DNA of 64,000 nucleotides, from positions 868,001 to 932,000 of the forward strand of contig NZ_CP033019.1 in assembly GCF_003667705.1 (NCBI RefSeq), in the 5' to 3' direction. Both the position numbers and the translations under genes were made by a program. Shown one piece after another: positions 52,632 through 62,545 of the stretch. The stretch's first letter is position 1. Each line of letters begins with the position of its first letter. This stretch comes from Janthinobacterium agaricidamnosum (lineage in GTDB: Bacteria; Pseudomonadota; Gammaproteobacteria; Burkholderiales; Burkholderiaceae_D). Below the pieces are notes generated by a model that was given only the letters and a program-made list of their open reading frames with translations, had not been told where the DNA came from and ran no database searches.

Positions 52632-53501
52632 CTACATCTGCCGGAACAGATGGGCATATAAAGGGCTGACACGCAGTTGCGCCGGATGCTGGCGTAGGGT
52701 CAGCGACAGCTTGCCCGCCTCGTCGCGCACGGCCGTGGCGATGGCGCTGGCATTGACGATGGTGCCCCGGTGGATTTGCCAGAATTGTTGCGGGTCCAGC
52801 TGGGGCAAAAGTTCCTTCAGGCTCGTGCGTATCAGCGCTTCGCTGTCCTGGCACACGACGTTGATGTATTTGTCCAGCGCCTCGAAATACACGACGTCGG
52901 CCAGCGCGATCATGCGCACGCTGTTGCCTACGGCCGCCCGTATCATTTGCAGGCGCGGCGCGGGCGGCACCATGGCCTGCAACTGGGCCAGCAGTCGGGC
53001 CAGGTTGTCGTCGCTGGGGGCCGCTGTGACGGTTGCCACCACCGGCGCCGCCGCAGTGGCTGCCGCCGCTGCCGCCGCTGGCGTTGCTCTCCCGCTGGCG
53101 CCGGCGCTGTCGCGCAGGCGTTGCTGCAAGCGTTCCACCGTCTTGGCCAGGCGCGCATCGTTGACGGGTTTTAAGACGTAATCGGCGGCCGCGTGCTCGA
53201 AGGCGGCCAGCGCATATTCGTCGTAGGCGGTAACAAACACGATGTGAGGGAACGCGATGCCGTCCGGCCACTGTTCGGCCAGCTCTTCGGCCGCTTCCAG
53301 GCCCGTCTTGCCCGGCATCTTGATGTCGAGAAATAGAATGTCGGGCTGCAGCGCCAGGCCTTGCTGCAAGGCTTCCACGCCATTGGCGCAGGTGGCAACG
53401 ATGTCGAGTTCCGGCCATAGCCGGCGCAGGGCATGCGCGAGGGCGGCGGCGAGTATGGGTTCGTCTTCGGCGATCAGGGCGCGCGGGGTGGAACTGGTCA
53501 T
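52632..53501 (-). CDS. LytTR-family response regulator
   Basis: The 289-residue regulator has a receiver domain (1-125) with acidic pocket Glu12-Asp13, phospho-acceptor Asp59 in ILFLDIKMPG, Thr in FVTAYDEYAL and Lys in YVLKPVND. An Ala/Thr-rich linker (about 138-168, including AAAAAAATAAAP) leads to the LytTR DNA-binding domain (about 185-289: VGNSVRMIALADVVYFEALDKYINVVCQ, FWQIHRGTIVNASAI, LSLTLRQHPAQLRVS). It overlaps the kinase gene by 4 bp and is its natural partner. Target genes are unknown. Confidence 0.92.
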   Translation of the reverse strand: MTSSTPRALIAEDEPILAAALAHALRRLWPELDIVATCANGVEALQQGLALQPDILFLDIKMPGKTGLEAAEELAEQWPDGIAFPHIVFVTAYDEYALAAFEHAAADYVLKPVNDARLAKTVERLQQRLRDSAGASGRATPAAAAAAATAAAPVVATVTAAPSDDNLARLLAQLQAMVPPAPRLQMIRAAVGNSVRMIALADVVYFEALDKYINVVCQDSEALIRTSLKELLPQLDPQQFWQIHRGTIVNASAIATAVRDEAGKLSLTLRQHPAQLRVSPLYAHLFRQM

Positions 53502-54613
53502 GGCGTGGGGCTCGTGGTGGTGGAGTGTATCGGTAAGTGAAGGCGGGCGATGACGCCTGCCGGTGTGTTGGGGGCCAGCGACAGGCTGGCGGCTTCGCCA
53601 TGCATGCCGTGCAGGCGTTCGCGGATATTCGCCACCCCCAGCTGCGTGCCCTTGGTCTGGCCCGGATGGTCGAGGCCCAGGCCATCGTCGCTGACGGTCA
53701 GCACCAGCGCGCCGCCGTCCGTGGACGCCTGCACGTGGATATGGCCGCCTTCGATCTTCGGTTCCAGGCCGTGCTGGATGGCATTTTCCACCAGCGGCTG
53801 CAGCAGCATGGGCGGCACCTTGATATCGCGCAAGGCCTCGGGCAAGTCCAGCGCATAGCTCAGGCGCGCACCCATGCGTATCGACATCAGTCCCAGGTAG
53901 GCTTGCATCAGGGAAAACTCCTGCGCGAGGGTGGTGGACCCGGCGCGCGAGGAACTCAAGGTGGCGCGCAGGTACTGGATCAGCTGGTCGAGCAGCAGCT
54001 GGGCGCGGTCCGGATCAAAGCTGATCAGGCCCTGCAGGTTGGCCAAGGTGTTGAACAGCATGTGCGGCTCGATCTGCGCCTGCAGCAGTTGCAGCTGCGC
54101 CTGCATGGCTTGGCGCGCCACGGATTCGGCGCGGGCCTTTTCCTCGGCGGCCACCATTTGCAGCCGGGCAATCTTTTCGCGGCTGGAGAAAAACAGCACG
54201 GCGCCGCCCGTGGCCAGCAGGGTGAACACGAGCGTGCCCATCATTTGCGTGGGCAACAGCTTGTCGAAGCCGCCCACGTCCACGCCCGTCAGCCAGCCGA
54301 ACAGAACCAGGCCCAGCATTTGCGCCACGGGCACGGATAGCAGGATGATGAGCATGAAGGGCAGGAGTCTGGGCCGCTGGTCCGCACCCCATAAAGTCAG
54401 GCGCATGCCGTCGATCAGCAGGAAGGCGATCGTGCCGATGCACATCGAGGCGATCAGGTTTTGTCCGAAATGGCTGCCCGGATTGAGGATGAAGGTAATG
54501 ACCAGCGCGCAGATCGCGTTCAGCACCAGCGCATAGCGAGAGTCGAGCAGCATGCGGTAGTAGGGAAAGCGGCGTCTGGCGGGGGCGTGGGCGGAAGGGG
54601 CGTCGGAGTTCAT
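53498..54613 (-). CDS. LytS/YehU-type sensor histidine kinase
   Basis: The 371-residue kinase has about four membrane helices in the first 150 residues (LVLNAICALVITFIL, LIASMCIGTIAFLLI, LLPFMLIILLSVPVAQMLGLVLF, MMGTLVFTLLATGGAVLFF) without a large external sensor domain. A short coiled coil leads to the His_kinase domain with His184 in QIEPHMLFNTLANLQGLI, and the HATPase domain has LQPLVENAIQHGLEP and SDDGLGLDHP. Kinases of this class pair with LytTR regulators such as the one encoded right after it (ATGA-like 4-bp overlap). Confidence 0.92.
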   Translation of the reverse strand: MNSDAPSAHAPARRRFPYYRMLLDSRYALVLNAICALVITFILNPGSHFGQNLIASMCIGTIAFLLIDGMRLTLWGADQRPRLLPFMLIILLSVPVAQMLGLVLFGWLTGVDVGGFDKLLPTQMMGTLVFTLLATGGAVLFFSSREKIARLQMVAAEEKARAESVARQAMQAQLQLLQAQIEPHMLFNTLANLQGLISFDPDRAQLLLDQLIQYLRATLSSSRAGSTTLAQEFSLMQAYLGLMSIRMGARLSYALDLPEALRDIKVPPMLLQPLVENAIQHGLEPKIEGGHIHVQASTDGGALVLTVSDDGLGLDHPGQTKGTQLGVANIRERLHGMHGEAASLSLAPNTPAGVIARLHLPIHSTTTSPTP

Positions 54614-54798
54614 GGAAGTGTCTGCTGGTAGCGATGGGGCATTGTGTGCCAGCGCAGGCCAGGGCGCAACAGGGCTGCGACGAAACGGTGCCGGCGCGTC
54701 GCCATTCGCAGCATCGCGCCGCCAAACGGAGCCGCTTTACTTTTCACGATGGGCGCGGGATAGTATGGCAAGACAGTCTTTGCTATAAAGGAATCCTC

Positions 54799-55542
54799 AT
54801 GTGGCCCTATCCACGCACCCTGGCGCACCGTGGCGGCGGCACCCTGGCGCCTGAAAACACCCTGGCCGCCCTGCGCTGCGGCCTGGCCTACGGCTACCGC
54901 GCCGTGGAATTCGACGTCATGCTGGCGTCCGACGGCGTGCCCGTCGTCGTGCACGACCCCGAGCTGGGCCGCACGGTGGCCGGCAGCGGCCACGTCAACG
55001 ATTACACGGCCGCACAGCTGGGAACGATGGAGGCGGGCGCCTGGTTCGGCCCGCATTTTGCGGGCGAGGGCGTGCCCACGTTCGAGGCCGTGGCGGCGTA
55101 TTGCAAGGCGCAGCACATCTGGATGAATATCGAGATCAAGCCGGCGCCCGGCTTCGACGTGCCGACGGGCGAGACGGTGGCGCGGGCCACGCGCGATTAT
55201 TTTGCAAAGGAAATTTCTGAAGGAGAGTTATTGCCCTTGCTCTCGTCGTTCAGCATCGCCGCTCTGGAAGCGGCGCGCCAGGCGGCCCCGGAACTGGCGC
55301 GCGGCTGGCTGGTCGAACAGATACCGGAAGATTGGGCGCGCACGGCGAAGGAACTGGACGTGGTGGCGCTCCATTGCGACCACCAGCAGCTGACGCCGGA
55401 ACTGGCGCGAGAGGTCAAGGAGGCGGGATACGGACTGTTTTGCTACACCGTCAACACGCCGGAACGGGCCAGTGAACTGCTGGCCTGGGGCGTGGATGGT
55501 TTTTGCACGGACAGGATCGATATTATTCCATCCATGGCGTAG
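54799..55542 (+). CDS. ugpQ: Glycerophosphodiester phosphodiesterase
   Basis: The 247-residue cytoplasmic enzyme splits glycerophosphodiesters into glycerol-3-phosphate and an alcohol. GDPD motifs: LAHRGGGTLAPENTLAAL (His-Arg catalytic pair near 9-10), AVEFDVMLASDGVPVVVHDPEL with metal-binding Glu/Asp and the second His, and NIEIKP near residue 115. No signal peptide, so it is UgpQ-like rather than the periplasmic GlpQ type. AAAGGAATCCTC precedes the ATG. The TAG stop is part of a REP palindrome (GCGTAGGTCGG). Confidence 0.92.
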   Translation: MWPYPRTLAHRGGGTLAPENTLAALRCGLAYGYRAVEFDVMLASDGVPVVVHDPELGRTVAGSGHVNDYTAAQLGTMEAGAWFGPHFAGEGVPTFEAVAAYCKAQHIWMNIEIKPAPGFDVPTGETVARATRDYFAKEISEGELLPLLSSFSIAALEAARQAAPELARGWLVEQIPEDWARTAKELDVVALHCDHQQLTPELAREVKEAGYGLFCYTVNTPERASELLAWGVDGFCTDRIDIIPSMA

Positions 55543-55638
55543 GTCGGATTAACGGGGCAAAGCCCCGCGTAATCCGACAACATTGTTGACGTTATTGGTG
55601 TTGTCGGCTTACGCGCTTGCGCGCTAAGCCGACCTACG
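55539..55638. repeat. REP-like palindrome pair D
   Basis: Two units lie between the convergent ugpQ and zinc-receptor genes: GTAGGTCGGATTAACGGGG through CCCCGCGTAATCCGACAAC (55539-55581) and TTGTCGGCTTACGCGC through GCGCTAAGCCGACCTACG (about 55599-55638). The first contains the stop codon of ugpQ. Confidence 0.88.
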
Positions 55639-55649
55639 TTTCAAGCAGC

Positions 55650-57707
55650 TTAGAAAGTCACGCGCATGCCGACGGTGACATTGCGCCCCGTCAAAGGCGC
55701 CGCATTCTTGATGAACGAGGTGTGGCTGTACGCCAGCTCATTCGTCAGGTTGTTCGCTTTGATGTAGAACTGGGCCGGCGTGGTGCCGATGCGCGTGTCG
55801 TAGTTGGCGGACAGGTTCAGCATGTTGTAGCCCGGGGTTGCCGTTTCGAACGCGGCCACCTTGTCTTGCTTGCCCACGCGGTAGAACTCGGCCACGCCGC
55901 TCCACGCCTGCCAGTTGGCGTCGACCTTCACGCCAAAACGCTGGGCCGGGATGCGCGGCAAGTTGCCACCATCGTTGGCCAGCTTGGCCCGCACGTAGTC
56001 GCCGAACACGCTGGCGCCGAACATGGGGTTCAGTTGCTGGCGCACTTGCCCTTCCACGCCCGTGAACGTGGCGTCGCGCTGGGCGTACTGGATCAGCTGG
56101 AAGCCTTCATGGCTGTCCAGCGTGCTGCCGAAGATGTAGTTGTCGACCTTGTTGCGGTAGGCGCTGGCCGAGAAGGTCGTGGCGCCCGCATATTTGCGCA
56201 AGGTCAAGTCGATATTGTTCGACGTTTCCTTGCCCAGGTTTTGATTGCCCAGTTCATACGTGGCCGTGGCCATGTGCACGCCGTGCGCATACAGTTCCTC
56301 GGCGCTGGGCAGGCGGTGGGTGCGCGAAATGGTCGAACCGAGCGAATACTGGGGCGCGAATTTCCACACGGCGCCCAGCGAGACCGACGTGCCCTTGGCG
56401 CTGCGGTCTTGCAGGGTGGCGCTATCGACCGCGATGTCTTGCCACTCGTGGCGCAAGCCCGCTTCGAAGCGCCATTGGTCGAGCTTGTATTCTTCCACCA
56501 GGAAGGCCGCGTGTTTCTTCGTGACCGTCGGCGCCACGTAGGCTTCCTCGCCCAGGGCAGAGAAATCGCGCTTCGACGTTTGCAGGCCGACCACGCCGCG
56601 CCAGCCGAAGACGGGATGGTGTTCCATTTCCAGGCGCGCGTCGTGGCCCTTGTTTTTAAATGTGGTGGCGATTTCCGTGCCTTCGATTTCATCGTGCTTG
56701 TAATCGGTGAACGACGCGCGCAGGCGCAGCTTGGCGAAGCCGGGCACGGGGTCGCGCAATTCGCCGCGCACATCCCAGCGCTCGCTCTTCAGTTTCACGT
56801 AGGGCACGGCGCCATTTTCGTGGTCGTGGTCATGCTCGTCTTCGTCGCCATGGTCGTGGCCCTCGTGGCCGCCGCAGTGCAAGTGCGTGCCATGCGGGTG
56901 GCAGCTCTCGAATTCATGGTTGTGGCCAGGCAAGCCGTATTCCGCATGCTGGCTGGTGAAGGCCAGGCCCAGGAAGCCGCGTTCACCCACCCACGACACG
57001 CCCACGCTGCCCGTGTCCGTCTTGTTGTAGCTGCCGGCCACTTTGGAGCCGCCTTCCCAGCCGCTACCGACCTTGTATTCCTTCGCATCGCGCTTGACGC
57101 CTTCCGCGTGGAAGGCGATGTTGCCGGAGCCGCCAGTCACTTCAAAGGCGCCCGCCTTGTCGCGCGCTGCCGAGTTGGCGCGTACTTCCGCGCTGCCTTC
57201 GAAGCCCTTGGCCGGCACGCGGGTGGGGATTTTCTTGTCGATCACATTGACGACGCCGCCGACGGCACCGCCGCCGTAGGCCAGCGCGGACGGGCCGCGC
57301 AAGACTTCAATCTGTTCCGACAGCATCGGTTCGGCCGCGACGGCATGGTCGGGGCTGATGGTCGACGCATCCTGCACTTCGGCGCCATCGGACAGGATCT
57401 TCACACGGGGACCATCCATGCCGCGGATGATGGGGCGGCTGGCGCCGGCGCCGAAATGGCTGGACGTGATGCCGGGCTGGCCGGCCAGGGTTTCGCCCAG
57501 GGTCGCCTCGCGGGCGCGCACCAGTTCCTCGCCTTCCAGTACGGTCACGGGCGTGCTCATGTCGTCGCTGCCCAGGGCCAGTGCGCTGGCCGAAACGGTG
57601 ACGGCAGGCAAGGTGGTGGCCTGTTGCGCCAGGGCGCTGGCGGGGGCGGCAAAGGCCAGCATGATGGCCAGCGCGAGGGGAGTGGGTTGGTGAGGACGGA
57701 CGGACAT
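55650..57707 (-). CDS. znuD: TonB-dependent outer membrane zinc receptor, ZnuD-like
   Basis: The ATG at 57707 gives 685 residues with a signal peptide (cleavage near ALAQQA). The plug domain has TLPAVTVSAS as a TonB-box-like start, ETLAGQPGITSSHFGAGASRPIIRGMDGPRVKILSDG, and EVLRGPSALAYGGGAVGGVVNVID. The barrel ends in the expected VGMRVTF with terminal Phe. A His/Asp/Glu-rich surface loop with paired Cys at about residues 266-298 (CHPHGTHLHC, GHDHGDEDEHDHDHE) is the mark of ZnuD zinc receptors. It is divergent from the Zur gene over a shared operator, so it should be induced by zinc lack. A TTG two codons earlier is the alternative start. Confidence 0.9.
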   Translation of the reverse strand: MSVRPHQPTPLALAIMLAFAAPASALAQQATTLPAVTVSASALALGSDDMSTPVTVLEGEELVRAREATLGETLAGQPGITSSHFGAGASRPIIRGMDGPRVKILSDGAEVQDASTISPDHAVAAEPMLSEQIEVLRGPSALAYGGGAVGGVVNVIDKKIPTRVPAKGFEGSAEVRANSAARDKAGAFEVTGGSGNIAFHAEGVKRDAKEYKVGSGWEGGSKVAGSYNKTDTGSVGVSWVGERGFLGLAFTSQHAEYGLPGHNHEFESCHPHGTHLHCGGHEGHDHGDEDEHDHDHENGAVPYVKLKSERWDVRGELRDPVPGFAKLRLRASFTDYKHDEIEGTEIATTFKNKGHDARLEMEHHPVFGWRGVVGLQTSKRDFSALGEEAYVAPTVTKKHAAFLVEEYKLDQWRFEAGLRHEWQDIAVDSATLQDRSAKGTSVSLGAVWKFAPQYSLGSTISRTHRLPSAEELYAHGVHMATATYELGNQNLGKETSNNIDLTLRKYAGATTFSASAYRNKVDNYIFGSTLDSHEGFQLIQYAQRDATFTGVEGQVRQQLNPMFGASVFGDYVRAKLANDGGNLPRIPAQRFGVKVDANWQAWSGVAEFYRVGKQDKVAAFETATPGYNMLNLSANYDTRIGTTPAQFYIKANNLTNELAYSHTSFIKNAAPLTGRNVTVGMRVTF

Positions 57708-57788
57708 GGGCAAGAATTCCTTTATCAGCTATCGGTGTTGGCAGGGTTGGGGCAGCGCATGAACAGGAAATAGCCTGCCCTAAGATGA

Positions 57789-57810
57789 TAATGATAACCC
57801 ATTATCATTA
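57789..57810. promoter_or_regulatory. Zur-type operator
   Basis: The arms TAATGATAA (57789-57797) and TTATCATTA (57802-57810) form a perfect 9-4-9 inverted repeat around CCCA. It lies 81 bases before the receptor start and 56 before the Zur start. Its AT-rich dyad fits Fur-family operators, and the gene pair points to Zur. Confidence 0.8.
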
Positions 57811-57866
57811 ATGCGTGGCAGTTTTTCCGGGCAGTAGATACAGGCGGATGGTGTATTCTGTCGGCT

Positions 57867-58313
57867 ATGGAACGCACAACACGTCAAAAAACCGCTATTC
57901 AAGCCGCCATCGAGTCGGCCCAGCGCCCCCTGTCGGCGCAGGAAATCCTCGAACAGGCCAGCTTGCAGGTGACGCAGCTGGGCATCGCCACCGTTTACCG
58001 CAACTTGAAGTCCTTGGTGCTGGAGGAAAAGGTGCACGTGGTGACCTTGCCGGGCGAAAACCCGCGCTACGAGTCGAACACGGCCGCCAATCACCACCAC
58101 CACCATTTCCAGTGCACCACGTGCCAGCGCGTATTCGACGTGCATGACTGTCCGGGCGACTTGAAGCGCATGGCGCCGCAAGGCTTTGTCGTCGAGCGCC
58201 ACGAACTGACCCTGTACGGCCGCTGCGCCGATTGCAATGCGGCCGCCGGCGTCAGTGCGGTCGCCGCCGGTGCCGCCCCGCACGCCTGCGCCAGCGGCCA
58301 CGACCCGGCCTGA
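57867..58313 (+). CDS. zur: Zinc uptake regulator, Fur family
   Basis: The 148-residue protein has the Fur winged helix (residues 1-70: [47 protein letters not shown]) and a dimerisation domain with a poly-His stretch (76-80) and two structural zinc pairs, Cys83/Cys86 and Cys120/Cys123. Divergence from a ZnuD-like receptor and the operator between them argue for Zur rather than Fur or PerR. The tail (ASGHDPA with further His and Cys) is unusual. It ends 119 bp before alaS on the same strand. Confidence 0.85.
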   Translation: MERTTRQKTAIQAAIESAQRPLSAQEILEQASLQVTQLGIATVYRNLKSLVLEEKVHVVTLPGENPRYESNTAANHHHHHFQCTTCQRVFDVHDCPGDLKRMAPQGFVVERHELTLYGRCADCNAAAGVSAVAAGAAPHACASGHDPA

Positions 58314-58363
58314 GCGGGCAGGCTGTCGATGTTGGCACGTGCGCAACAATGCCCGTGCCCGCC

Positions 58364-58393
58364 GTCAATGCAGCACCCCATATCACGTATAAT
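58364..58393 (+). promoter_or_regulatory. Candidate sigma-70 promoter of alaS
   Basis: TATAAT at 58388-58393 has a weak -35 (GTCAAT, 58364-58369) at 18 bases. It lies 40 bases before the alaS start. Confidence 0.45.
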
Positions 58394-58432
58394 CTTCCCT
58401 TTAAAGCTGCCGCCACTCTTTGCCAAAAAAAC

Positions 58433-61045
58433 ATGAAATCAACTGAAATCCGCGACAAGTTCCTCAAATTTTTCGAGTCCAAGGGCCATTCCATCGTCCG
58501 TTCCAGCTCCCTGGTGCCAGGCAACGATCCGACCTTGCTGTTGACGAACAGCGGCATGGTGCAGTTCAAGGATGTGTTTACGGGCACGGACAGCCGTCCG
58601 TACACGCGCGCCACCTCCGTGCAGCGCTGCGTGCGCGCCGGCGGCAAGCACAACGATCTGGAAAACGTCGGCTATACGGCGCGCCACCATACGTTCTTTG
58701 AAATGCTGGGCAATTTCAGCTTCGGCGACTATTTCAAGTGCGACGCGATCCAGTACGCATGGGAACTGCTGACCAAAGTGTACGGCTTGCCGGCTGACAA
58801 GCTGACCGTCACCGTCTACATCGAAGATGACGAAGCGTACGATATCTGGGCCAAGGAAATCGGCGTGCCCGTCGAGCGCATCATCCGCATCGGCGACAAC
58901 AAGGGTTCGCGCTACGCTTCGGACAATTTCTGGCAGATGGCTGACACGGGCCCATGCGGTCCATGCACGGAAATCTTTTACGACCACGGCGCCGACATTC
59001 CTGGCGGCCCGCCGGGCTCGCCTGACGAAGATGGCGACCGCTTCATTGAAATCTGGAACCTCGTGTTCATGCAGTTCAACCGCGACGAAGCGGGCGTCAT
59101 GCACAAGCTGCCCAAGCCGTGCGTAGACACGGGCATGGGCATGGAGCGCCTGGCCGCCGTGCTGCAGCACGTGCATTCGAACTATGAAATCGACCTGTTC
59201 CAGCACCTGATCAAGGCTGCCGCGCGCGAAACGGGCGCCACCGACCTGGAAAACAAGTCGCTGCGCGTGATCGCCGACCACATCCGCGCCGCCGCCTTCA
59301 TGATCGTCGACGGCATCATCCCGGGCAGCGAAGGCCGCGCGTATGTTCTGCGCCGCATCATCCGCCGCGCCTTGCGCCATGGCCACAAGCTGGGCCAGAC
59401 GAAACCGTTCTTCTACAAGCTGGTGGCCGATCTGGCCATCGAGATGGGCGGCGCCTATCCCGAGCTGGAAGAAGCGAAAGAAAACGTCGCCAACATGCTC
59501 AAGGCCGAGGAAGAGCGTTTCGGCGAAACCCTGGAAACGGGCATGAAAGTGCTGGAAGCGCAGCTGGCCAAGGATGCCACCGGCATCGACGGCGCCACCG
59601 CTTTTACTTTGTACGAAACCTACGGCTTCCCGCCGGACCTGACGGCCGACATCTGCCGCGAACGCAATATCACGTTCGACCAGGTGGGCTACGATGCGGC
59701 CCTGAAGGAAAGCCAGGAGCTGTCGCGCAAGGGCGGCAAGACGCACAAGGACAGCAAGGTCGAGTACACGGGCGAGAAAAACAAATTCGTCGGCTACGAC
59801 CAGTTGACGTTCAGCAGCAAGGTCGTCGCGCTGTACGCGGCCGGCACGCAGGTAGCTGAACTGAAGGCGGGCCAGGACGGCATCGTCGTGCTCGACACCA
59901 CGCCGTTCTACGCGGAATCGGGCGGCCAGGTGGGCGACCAGGGCGTGATCGCCTCGGGCGCCGGCAGCTTTGCCGTCAACGACACCCTGAAAATCCAGGC
60001 CGACGTGTTCGGCCACCACGGCGTGCTGGAGTCGGGCGTGCTGAAGGTGGGCGATGCCGTCTCGGCCGAAGTCGACACGGCCAAGCGCGCGCGCACCATC
60101 CGCAACCACTCGGCCACGCACCTGATGCACAAGGCCTTGCGCGAAGTGCTGGGCAGCCACGTGGCGCAAAAGGGTTCGCTGGTCGACCCGGATAAGACCC
60201 GTTTCGACTTCAGCCATAATGCGCCGATGACGGCCGAGCAAATCGCCGCCGTGGAAACGATCGTCAACAAAGAGATCCTGGAAAACCGCGCCACGCAAGC
60301 CCATTTGATGTCGTTTGACGACGCCGTCAAGCATGGCGCGATGGCTCTGTTCGGCGAGAAATACGGCGACGAAGTGCGCGTGCTCGACATCGGCAGCTCG
60401 AAAGAGCTGTGCGGCGGCGTCCACGTGCAGCGCACGGGCGACATCGGCCTGTTCAAGATCATCGGCGAAAGCGGCGTAGCCGCCGGCATCCGCCGCGTGG
60501 AAGCGGTGACGGGCGAGGGCGCGCTGGCGCTGGTGCAAACCATCAACCGCCGCCTGGTCGAAGCGGCCAGCGCCCTGAAGGCGCAGCCGGAAGAATTGAC
60601 GGCCCGCATCGTCCAGGTGCAGGACCACGTGAAGGCGCTGGAGAAGGAACTGGCCGCGCTGAAATCGAAACTGGCGTCGGGCCAGGGCGATGAGCTGGTC
60701 ACGCAAGCCGTCGATGTCAACGGCATCAAGGTGCTGGCGGCCGTGCTGGACGGCGCCGACGTGGCCCGTCTGCGCGAAACTATGGATAAGCTGAAGGACA
60801 AGCTGAAGACGGCCGCCATCGTGCTGGCCAGCGTGGCCGACGGCAAGGTCAGCCTGATCGCCGGCGTGACGGCGGACGCGACTTCCAAGGTCAAAGCGGG
60901 CGAGCTGGTGAACTTCGTTGCACAGCAAGTGGGCGGAAAAGGCGGCGGACGCCCCGATATGGCGCAGGCTGGCGGCACCGATCCGAGCGGCCTGGCGGAC
61001 GCCCTGGCCGGCGTACCGGCCTGGGTCGGCGAACGCGCAAAATAA
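58433..61045 (+). CDS. alaS: Alanyl-tRNA synthetase
   Basis: The 870-residue class II synthetase has all usual parts: aminoacylation domain ([74 protein letters not shown]), editing domain with the zinc site HxxxH in [18 protein letters not shown] and Cys/His in KELCGGVHV, a coiled-coil region near 725-750 and a C-Ala domain ending [15 protein letters not shown]. The ATG at 58433 matches the family start; upstream codons in the same frame belong to the leader. No recX/recA neighbour is seen here. A strong terminator follows at 61092. Confidence 0.97.
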   Translation: MKSTEIRDKFLKFFESKGHSIVRSSSLVPGNDPTLLLTNSGMVQFKDVFTGTDSRPYTRATSVQRCVRAGGKHNDLENVGYTARHHTFFEMLGNFSFGDYFKCDAIQYAWELLTKVYGLPADKLTVTVYIEDDEAYDIWAKEIGVPVERIIRIGDNKGSRYASDNFWQMADTGPCGPCTEIFYDHGADIPGGPPGSPDEDGDRFIEIWNLVFMQFNRDEAGVMHKLPKPCVDTGMGMERLAAVLQHVHSNYEIDLFQHLIKAAARETGATDLENKSLRVIADHIRAAAFMIVDGIIPGSEGRAYVLRRIIRRALRHGHKLGQTKPFFYKLVADLAIEMGGAYPELEEAKENVANMLKAEEERFGETLETGMKVLEAQLAKDATGIDGATAFTLYETYGFPPDLTADICRERNITFDQVGYDAALKESQELSRKGGKTHKDSKVEYTGEKNKFVGYDQLTFSSKVVALYAAGTQVAELKAGQDGIVVLDTTPFYAESGGQVGDQGVIASGAGSFAVNDTLKIQADVFGHHGVLESGVLKVGDAVSAEVDTAKRARTIRNHSATHLMHKALREVLGSHVAQKGSLVDPDKTRFDFSHNAPMTAEQIAAVETIVNKEILENRATQAHLMSFDDAVKHGAMALFGEKYGDEVRVLDIGSSKELCGGVHVQRTGDIGLFKIIGESGVAAGIRRVEAVTGEGALALVQTINRRLVEAASALKAQPEELTARIVQVQDHVKALEKELAALKSKLASGQGDELVTQAVDVNGIKVLAAVLDGADVARLRETMDKLKDKLKTAAIVLASVADGKVSLIAGVTADATSKVKAGELVNFVAQQVGGKGGGRPDMAQAGGTDPSGLADALAGVPAWVGERAK

Positions 61046-61091
61046 GGCGTAAGCTAGAAGGCATGCGGGGTTTTCGCCCCACAGCCCCTTG

Positions 61092-61126
61092 AAAACGGCC
61101 CGCAGACGGTGTTTGCGGGCCGTTTT
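61092..61126. terminator. Intrinsic terminator after alaS
   Basis: AAAACGGCCCGCA (61092-61104) pairs with TGCGGGCCGTTTT (61114-61126), a 13-bp perfect stem. The A/T ends allow action on both strands. Confidence 0.88.
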
Positions 61127-61249
61127 GCCGTGTGGAATCTCGTTGTGACACCACAACAGCCGATGAACTATTTTGGTGCAGCGCGTCAATGCCCCTGATT
61201 TAGAGTAGTATGTCGAAAATCAGTACAACAAAACAATGGTGGGATATTG

Positions 61250-61510
61250 ATGATGAGCGACACACTACTTGATACCGAGATTATGGAATTTCACAAAGAA
61301 CTCGACGCGCGCGGCTTGAATTGCCCGTTGCCGATTCTGAAGGCGAAAAAGGCTTTGTCAGAGCTGCAGAGCGGGGAAGTGCTGCGCATCATGGCAACCG
61401 ATCCCGGTTCCGTGCGCGACTTCCAGGCTTTCGCCAAGCAAACGGGCAATGCCCTGCTGTCGCATGTGCAGACGGGTACCGAATTCGTCTTCTTGATGCA
61501 ACGCAAATAA
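61250..61510 (+). CDS. TusA/SirA-family sulfur carrier-like protein
   Basis: The 86-residue protein has the TusA fold: HKELDARGLNCPLPILKAKKALSELQSGEVLRIMATDPGSVRDFQAFAKQTGNALL. The CPxP motif (Cys near 25) is the sulfur-carrying site. TusA delivers sulfur for tRNA thiolation and molybdenum cofactor; related proteins serve other sulfur routes. The start is ATG 61250 or 61253 (ATGATG) after GGTGGG. Single gene between terminators. Confidence 0.87.
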   Translation: MMSDTLLDTEIMEFHKELDARGLNCPLPILKAKKALSELQSGEVLRIMATDPGSVRDFQAFAKQTGNALLSHVQTGTEFVFLMQRK

Positions 61511-61753
61511 TTCTGCCAGCCGGGGCCGCCGTGGCGCGGCCTGGTTTTCCTTCCCGAACCAGCCCTTTTGCTGCCCTGCAGCGTAGCGGCGGACCCCCTT
61601 GAAATTCCCGAAGCTGGACAGTTTAGATGGATTGCTCTAACAAAAAATCGCACGATCGTGCTTAAATTCGGTTCAGGATTCAAATTTCTCTTATAATCGA
61701 ACGCACAATCAGCACTTGATCCGTCATTTTTATAATTTCCCAAAGGCATAGCT
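61511..61753 (+). promoter_or_regulatory. Leader region of etfBA
   Basis: The 243-bp gap has a GC-rich dyad GGCCGC/GCGGCC followed by TGGTTTT near 61525-61555 (weak terminator of the TusA-like gene). Further on it is AT-rich with a TATAAT at 61692-61697, a plausible -10 for etfB, lacking a clear -35. Confidence 0.4.
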
Positions 61754-62503
61754 ATGAAAGTCTTGGTACCCGTCAAACGCGTGGTCGACTATAACGTCAA
61801 AGTCCGCGTCAAGAGTGACGGCACTGGCGTCGATACCGCCAACGTCAAAATGTCGATGAACCCTTTCGATGAGATCGCGCTGGAAGAAGCGATGCGCCTG
61901 AAAGAAGCCGGCAAGGTCACTGAAGTGGTCGCCATCTCCTGCGGCGTGACGCAGTGCCAGGAAACCCTGCGCACGGCGATGGCCATCGGCGCCGACCGCG
62001 GCATCCTGGTGGAAACGACGACCGACCTGGAACCGCTGGCCGTGGCCAAGCTGGTCAAGTCCCTGGCCGAGAAAGAACAGCCGCAACTGATCATCCTGGG
62101 CAAGCAGGCGATCGATGACGACAGCAACCAGACGGGCCAGATGCTCGCTGCCCTGCTGGGTTGGCCGCAAGCCACGTTCGCTTCGAAAGTCGTGCTGGAA
62201 GATGGCAAAGTCACCGTCACGCGCGAAGTCGACGGCGGCCTGGAAACCCTGGCATTGACCTTGCCAGCGATCATCACCACCGACCTGCGTCTGAACGAGC
62301 CACGCTATGTGACCTTGCCGAACATCATGAAGGCAAAGAAAAAGCCGCTCGAGACCGTCAAGCCGGAAGACCTGGGCGTCGATGTTGCGCCACGCCTGAA
62401 GACCCTGAAAGTCGTCGAGCCAGCCAAGCGCTCGGCCGGCATCAAGGTGCCGGACGTCGCCACCCTGGTCGCCAAGCTGCGTACCGAAGCCAAAGTCATC
62501 TAA
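61754..62503 (+). CDS. etfB: Electron transfer flavoprotein beta subunit
   Basis: The 249-residue protein matches Etf[81 protein letters not shown] and [23 protein letters not shown]. Together with EtfA it carries electrons from acyl-CoA dehydrogenases to ETF-ubiquinone oxidoreductase. AAAGGCATAGCT precedes the ATG. It is followed by etfA after 42 bp and an acyl-CoA dehydrogenase behind it, a common order. Confidence 0.96.
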   Translation: MKVLVPVKRVVDYNVKVRVKSDGTGVDTANVKMSMNPFDEIALEEAMRLKEAGKVTEVVAISCGVTQCQETLRTAMAIGADRGILVETTTDLEPLAVAKLVKSLAEKEQPQLIILGKQAIDDDSNQTGQMLAALLGWPQATFASKVVLEDGKVTVTREVDGGLETLALTLPAIITTDLRLNEPRYVTLPNIMKAKKKPLETVKPEDLGVDVAPRLKTLKVVEPAKRSAGIKVPDVATLVAKLRTEAKVI

Positions 62504-62545
62504 GCGCGGCCTCGCCGTTTATCCAGAACAATTACAGGACACATC

